From the NCBI GenBank assembly GCA_043802345.1, contig JAZDLC010000241.1, forward strand, positions 1 to 10,282: DNA of 10,282 bases, given 5' to 3'. Below are positions 7,048-10,282 of the stretch, in pieces (within the stretch, counting starts at the first letter, position 1; every line of letters starts with the position of its first letter). The notes under the pieces were generated by a model. That model did not search any database. It was not told where the DNA came from and worked only from the letters and a program-made list of their open reading frames with translations. Source of the DNA: JAZDLC01 sp043802345 (GTDB taxonomy: Bacteria > Planctomycetota > B15-G4 > JADJEK01). A program made the translations under genes and the position numbers.

Positions 7048-8240
7048 AGACGCCCACCCTTCTTTCGGCGCTGCTCATCCTGGGCGGACCTATGGCCATG
7101 GCCCAGGAGCCTGGCGAGAAGCTGTGCGGAGACTGCCAGACCACGGGGAAGATCGCCGCCCCGCACAGGGAGTCGGTGCTGGAGCGGGAGAAGGACGTCA
7201 TCTACTGCTCCTACTGGATGGACCGTGATCCCGAGAAGCTCTGCATGGACTGGATTGTCTGTCCCAAGTGCCTGACCCCGTCGGTTCAGGCGCGGGCACA
7301 GAAGGAGTTCGACCTGGAGTTCAGCAAGCGGAAGGAGTGGCTGGAGAAGAGGCGGGCGGTCGTGGATCGGGTCACGCGAAAAGAATGCTGGCACGTGGAG
7401 ACAGAGCATTTCCTGCTCTCCTGGAACATTCCGGAGATCAAGGTCGAGCGCCAGGTGATCAAGCTCCACGACGCCATGCACCTCTACGCCGAGCGCGCGG
7501 AGGAGGTGTACGACAAGATCCAGGAGCTTGTGGGCGTGACGGACCAGCAGATGCTCGGCGGGAAGATCAACTTCTACATGCTGGAGACGCAGAGGGAGGC
7601 GAAGTCGCTCGCGCCGACTGTCACGGACCTGGCCTTCGGGGGCACCTGGCACACCTACAAGGTTGGTCCCGACCATCACGAATCCGTCGCCTGGGACAAT
7701 CCGGAGAAGGTGCTGGATGACGAGCACCGGCATCAGTACTACGTGCACGCGATCTCCCACCACGTGTTCAACGAGGTCCATGAGGGGAACTACACCATCT
7801 GGACTTTCAAGCGATATGGGTGGGTCTACGAGGGGCTGGCCTTCCACATGGAGTATCTCATGTTCGGCCCGCCGAAGATGACTTGCGGCCAGGAGACGGG
7901 GCAATCCACCAACTATCGTGGCAAGTCGTGGGAAGTGCTCGTCAAGAAGGCGGTGCTGGCGGGAGAAGATCCGCCCTTCCAGGAGGTGATCACCAGGTCG
8001 GTGGATGCTCTGAGCGATGAGGAGCGGCGGGTGTCCTGGTCATACATCGACTACTTGATGCACCTGGACGCCAAGAAGATGCCGCAGATGCTGTCGCTCA
8101 TGAAGGGGCCGCAGCTTCCGACCCGGGATTGCCTCAAGCAAGCCTACGGACTCTCGGTCGGTCAGTTCGTGGACGGATGGAAGGAGTACGTGAAGGAGAC
8201 GTACTCCCTCAGGCCAAGGAAGGGCCCTCTCATTCGCTGA
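7044..8240 (+). CDS. Exported zinc-ribbon/peptidase_MA-like protein, copy B (intact)
   Basis: A 398-residue tandem paralogue of the preceding gene, roughly half identical by eye along its full length. A signal peptide ends at PMAMA (residue 20) before QE. The cysteine module is CGDC (28-31), YC and CPKC (73-76); an extra Cys lies in KLCMDW. The domain then shows TEHFLLSWNIPEIKVERQ, HDAMHLYAERAEEVY and the gluzincin-like core: HAISHH (235-240), with Ala in place of the HExxH Glu, and WVYEGLAFHME, whose E263 sits 24 residues after H239 as expected for a third zinc ligand. The helical tail AYGLSVGQFVDGWKEYV closes the family fold. Metal binding may persist, but classical peptidase catalysis is not expected. 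The function is unknown. The ATG overlaps the stop of copy A, consistent with coupling in the hutI operon; the frame is open upstream to 6708 only as a shadow. Confidence 0.82.
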   Translation: MKTPTLLSALLILGGPMAMAQEPGEKLCGDCQTTGKIAAPHRESVLEREKDVIYCSYWMDRDPEKLCMDWIVCPKCLTPSVQARAQKEFDLEFSKRKEWLEKRRAVVDRVTRKECWHVETEHFLLSWNIPEIKVERQVIKLHDAMHLYAERAEEVYDKIQELVGVTDQQMLGGKINFYMLETQREAKSLAPTVTDLAFGGTWHTYKVGPDHHESVAWDNPEKVLDDEHRHQYYVHAISHHVFNEVHEGNYTIWTFKRYGWVYEGLAFHMEYLMFGPPKMTCGQETGQSTNYRGKSWEVLVKKAVLAGEDPPFQEVITRSVDALSDEERRVSWSYIDYLMHLDAKKMPQMLSLMKGPQLPTRDCLKQAYGLSVGQFVDGWKEYVKETYSLRPRKGPLIR

Positions 8241-8253
8241 ATTGCTGGGGGGC

Positions 8254-8294
8254 CTAGGAGTCCGCACGGCAGTTTCCGCCGCGCAGCCTCCTAG
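8254..8294. terminator. Possible bidirectional hairpin between convergent genes
   Basis: CTAGGAG (8254-8260) and CTCCTAG (8288-8294) are perfect inverted arms around a 27-nt loop that itself contains a CGGC/GCCG mini-stem. It lies just after copy B and its right arm includes the stop codon of the convergent regulator gene. There is no T-tract on either side, so it is not a classical intrinsic terminator; it may still slow convergent polymerases or stabilise 3' ends. Confidence 0.3.
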
Positions 8295-9019
8295 ATCGGC
8301 TTCTGGAGTCCGAACTTCTTGACCTTCATGTAGATCGAAGCGCGCGAAATCCCCAGGCGCCGGGCCGCCTCTTCCTTGTTCCACTTGGTGGAACGGAGAG
8401 CCAGCTCGATGGCGTCCCTTTCAAGTTCCGCGACGGGCTTCAGATAGGAGACCGCTCCCACGCCGCCCGAGCCGACGGCGCTCTCGAGTTCCTTCAGTCG
8501 GGCCTCTGCCTTCTCGGCCCGCATGGTCGCATCCGCGCCCGCCTCGCCCGCGGTCAGCAACAGCACCGCCGCCACGAGCTGGGACAGCGCCAGCGGCAGG
8601 CCATTGTCCTCCACGGACAGGCCTTCCAGGCAGATCCCAGCCGCCACGCGCTCCCGGAGTGGAATCGAAACGAAGATTCGCCCTCCCTCCCGGCCCAGGA
8701 AGTAGGTGCCGTCCAGGGCGGCGTTTTGCTCCCGGTCGCGGATCAGTGACAGGGCCTGGCGGGCTGTCGCCTTGCGAGACTCCTCATCCGCCACATAGGG
8801 CATTCCGGATGAATCCGCGCCTCCCTCGGCGATGACCGTGTCCTGTTCCATCAGAACCGCGTGCAGGCGATTCGCCCGTGATGCGTTGAGAACAACCTTG
8901 ACCAGGTCGCCCAGGAACCGGCCCCGGTCGAGGTCTCCCAGGGCTGATCCGAGAATCTTCGTGTATTCGCCCAGCCAGCTGAATCGGTCCAGACTTCCTA
9001 GATTTTCCATATCCTTCAT
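8291..9019 (-). CDS. GAF-like/Fis-type HTH transcriptional regulator
   Basis: A 242-residue protein. The C-terminal 45 residues are a Fis-type helix-turn-helix as found at the end of NtrC-family activators: LERDAIELALRS, then KEEAARRLGISRASIYMKVK. The N-terminal 160 residues look like a degenerate GAF-type sensory domain (KILGSALGDLDRGRFLGDLV, IFVSIPLRERVAAGICLEGL), joined by a helical linker rich in Ala, Glu and Lys. The AAA+ sigma-54 interaction domain between sensor and HTH is missing, so it should act as a simple DNA-binding regulator responding to a ligand or partner. I prefer the ATG at 9019 because AGGTGG lies four bases upstream; a GTG at 9043 is an in-frame alternative adding eight residues. 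It is convergent with copy B and preceded by a 160-bp region with a 15-bp dyad that could be its own operator. Confidence 0.8.
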   Translation of the reverse strand: MKDMENLGSLDRFSWLGEYTKILGSALGDLDRGRFLGDLVKVVLNASRANRLHAVLMEQDTVIAEGGADSSGMPYVADEESRKATARQALSLIRDREQNAALDGTYFLGREGGRIFVSIPLRERVAAGICLEGLSVEDNGLPLALSQLVAAVLLLTAGEAGADATMRAEKAEARLKELESAVGSGGVGAVSYLKPVAELERDAIELALRSTKWNKEEAARRLGISRASIYMKVKKFGLQKPI

Positions 9020-9179
9020 CGCCCCACCTGCAGTCGGCACCACTTCTCACCAACTCATCCCGTCACCGCAAACGGGCTTTGCCAGCGTCCCGAACGCCCT
9101 CAATCTACATGGCAATGAGGTGCAACCTCAAGATATAGAAGGAGATAAATGCGACACTAATTATCCGGAACCAGACGCA
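9020..9179 (-). promoter_or_regulatory. Upstream region of the Fis-type regulator with 15-bp dyad
   Basis: This gap is clearly more AT-rich than its surroundings. It contains a perfect dyad, TGAGGT-GCA-ACCTCA at 9116-9130, about 100 bp before the regulator start. On the - strand TTGAGG overlaps that dyad and lies 18 bp before TAGATT, a plausible though weak sigma-70-type promoter (four of six matches in each box). A dyad on the -35 box would suit repression or autoregulation. On the + strand AGAAGGAGATAAATG looks like a strong ribosome site, but it opens only a three-codon frame. Confidence 0.4.
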
Positions 9180-10282
9180 TCATCTGGAAATAAGACGGTT
9201 TATCGCTTCTGAAAGTTCCCCTTCTCTGGCCGCCTTGATCCACTCTTCTGGGTCAGGAAGCTGGATTTCGGGTGATGAAACGCTGCCACGGATTCGCAGG
9301 CAGCCCGTGGGAATCTCGGCACCATGCTCGCGCAAAAAGACGTCGTCGAACAGGCAGGTGGGGGGAAGGAGGTAGTCGATTTGACCGTTCGTGGAGGCCT
9401 GCCCCCGCAAGGAAAGTTCGTGGGAGGGCCAGCGGAAGTTCGCATCGATGTCGAACCGCCCGTCCTGCGCGACGAAGCGGCTGTCTCCTCCGGCGAGGCT
9501 CCTGGCGCCGGGAGTTCCCCGCGGAGGGATCAGCCAGTCAAGTAGAGGGGACCCGCTCACCGTGCCGGCCGAAAAGGCGAGTTCACCAGTTCCTCGAACG
9601 GACCGTAGAAAATCGTGAAGGCCCGCGCCCGTGGCCGCAAGCTGCAAGTGGCCGTCAATCCTGGTGGTGCTGGTCAGATTCCAGGGGTATTCCTGGAAGG
9701 CGAAGACCGGCGCGCAGAGCGCGGACAAACGCGTTGTGAACGGGGTGAACTCCAGATTCCGGCCCCGGACATCGGCTCTGATCGAACGGGAGCCAGCCGC
9801 CGGAAAAAGGAACGTGGCGGTGCCCCGCACCTCCCCACCCAGCGGTGTCTTCGCGCTGACAGGCTCCAGCCGCAGCGACCTGTCGATGAAGCGCCCCTCG
9901 AGGTCGAGATCTTCCAGGTTGTCCCTGCCGAATGAACATGCTGCCGCGGTGAGCGTTCCGGACCCGGTCAGGGAGTCGAGCGGCCCCGCCGGGGTCCACT
10001 CCGCCCGGAAGCTCGCCTTGAGCGGACGGGCGCGGAATCCGTAGGCAGCGCCTGCCTCGCTTGGTGTCGGATCGAAGCGCAGGTCGAAATCGTCAGAGTC
10101 GACTTCCAGGGTCGCGGCCGACCGTCCCTTGCCGAGTTCCAGGCCGAGCAGGACAGCGACGTCTCCGGCCATGCTCGGGTAGGTGGCCCATCCCATTGCC
10201 TGGGCCAGGATCGGGGCCGATAACTCGGAGTCGGTTTGGATTCTGGCATCCAGCATGAGTTCAGGAGCTGCCGCCTCCCTGA
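9180..10282 (-). CDS. AsmA-like envelope protein, C-terminal part (5' end beyond window)
   Basis: The frame runs to the right edge of the window; the ATG at 10256 is internal or at best one candidate, because the codons before it stay open. About 367 residues are visible. They carry repeated beta-rich AsmA-type blocks: LTGSGTLTAAACSFGRDNLE with LDLEGRFIDRSLRLEPVSA, then LRSVRGTGELAFSAGTVSGS followed by RFDIDANFRWPSHELSLRG, and the closing LRIRGSVSSPEIQLPDPEEW before a short helix. The pattern 'G.G.l....G.....l' followed by a final 'G....P.i' strand is that of AsmA C-terminal domains, proteins anchored in the inner membrane that reach across the periplasm and are linked to outer-membrane lipid homeostasis. 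The exact subfamily cannot be told. It is transcribed towards the Fis-type regulator but separated from it by a 160-bp regulatory gap. Confidence 0.7.
   Translation of the reverse strand, partial: REAAAPELMLDARIQTDSELSAPILAQAMGWATYPSMAGDVAVLLGLELGKGRSAATLEVDSDDFDLRFDPTPSEAGAAYGFRARPLKASFRAEWTPAGPLDSLTGSGTLTAAACSFGRDNLEDLDLEGRFIDRSLRLEPVSAKTPLGGEVRGTATFLFPAAGSRSIRADVRGRNLEFTPFTTRLSALCAPVFAFQEYPWNLTSTTRIDGHLQLAATGAGLHDFLRSVRGTGELAFSAGTVSGSPLLDWLIPPRGTPGARSLAGGDSRFVAQDGRFDIDANFRWPSHELSLRGQASTNGQIDYLLPPTCLFDDVFLREHGAEIPTGCLRIRGSVSSPEIQLPDPEEWIKAAREGELSEAINRLISR

Noticed and set aside
9111..9126. Sigma-54-like TGGCA...TGCAA on the + strand
   Set aside because: The spacing between the GG and GC elements is off by one base and no + strand gene lies downstream.
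9139..9160. Strong Shine-Dalgarno-like AGAAGGAG before an ATG on the + strand
   Set aside because: The ATG opens only Met-Arg-His-stop, and downstream on this strand lies the antisense of the AsmA-like gene; no supported + strand gene follows.

Overview
The window is GC-rich, densely coded bacterial DNA. Several traits suggest an uncultured Planctomycetota-like or similar deep-branching Gram-negative lineage: a short, divergent ECF sigma factor, AsmA-like envelope proteins, and exported zinc-ribbon plus peptidase_MA-like proteins of a type I associate with planctomycetes. This is inference; there is no rRNA or other marker gene to settle it. TGA is the stop codon of most genes here, so a standard bacterial code applies.

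Layout. (1) 2-1165 (+): the C-terminal part of an AsmA-like envelope protein, cut by the window edge. (2) 1185-1793 (-): a small ECF-type sigma factor, divergent from (3) manC, mannose-1-phosphate guanylyltransferase, 1888-2961 (+). Their 94-bp shared upstream region holds a TATACT box and an 18-bp dyad. (4) 2956-4500 (-): a membrane-bound GAF sensor whose histidine-kinase core looks degenerate; its stop codon overlaps the manC end. (5) 4553-5839 (+): hutI, imidazolonepropionase, with all metal ligands visible. (6) 5836-7047 (+): an exported zinc-ribbon/peptidase_MA-like protein interrupted by an in-frame TGA at 6709-6711. (7) 7044-8240 (+): its intact tandem paralogue. (8) 8291-9019 (-): a GAF-like plus Fis-type HTH regulator without an AAA+ domain. 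(9) 9180-10282 (-): the C-terminal part of a second AsmA-like protein, running off the right edge.

How they fit together. hutI and the two paralogues form one apparent operon: each junction is a 4-bp ATGA stop/start overlap, so translation is probably coupled. HutI is cytoplasmic histidine catabolism, while the two downstream products carry signal peptides and should act outside the cytoplasm, so the pairing is not explained by the known hut pathway. In both paralogues the position of the catalytic Glu of the HExxH zinc-protease motif is Ala or Thr, which suggests non-catalytic (binding or scaffold) proteins or an unusual metal site. The first copy also lost the downstream Glu and has a Gly-to-stop change, as if it were decaying. 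The flanking signalling genes (sigma factor, kinase-like GAF protein, Fis-type regulator) make this a regulation-rich stretch, but nothing in the sequence ties them directly to the hutI operon. No tRNA, rRNA, CRISPR array or insertion sequence was seen.
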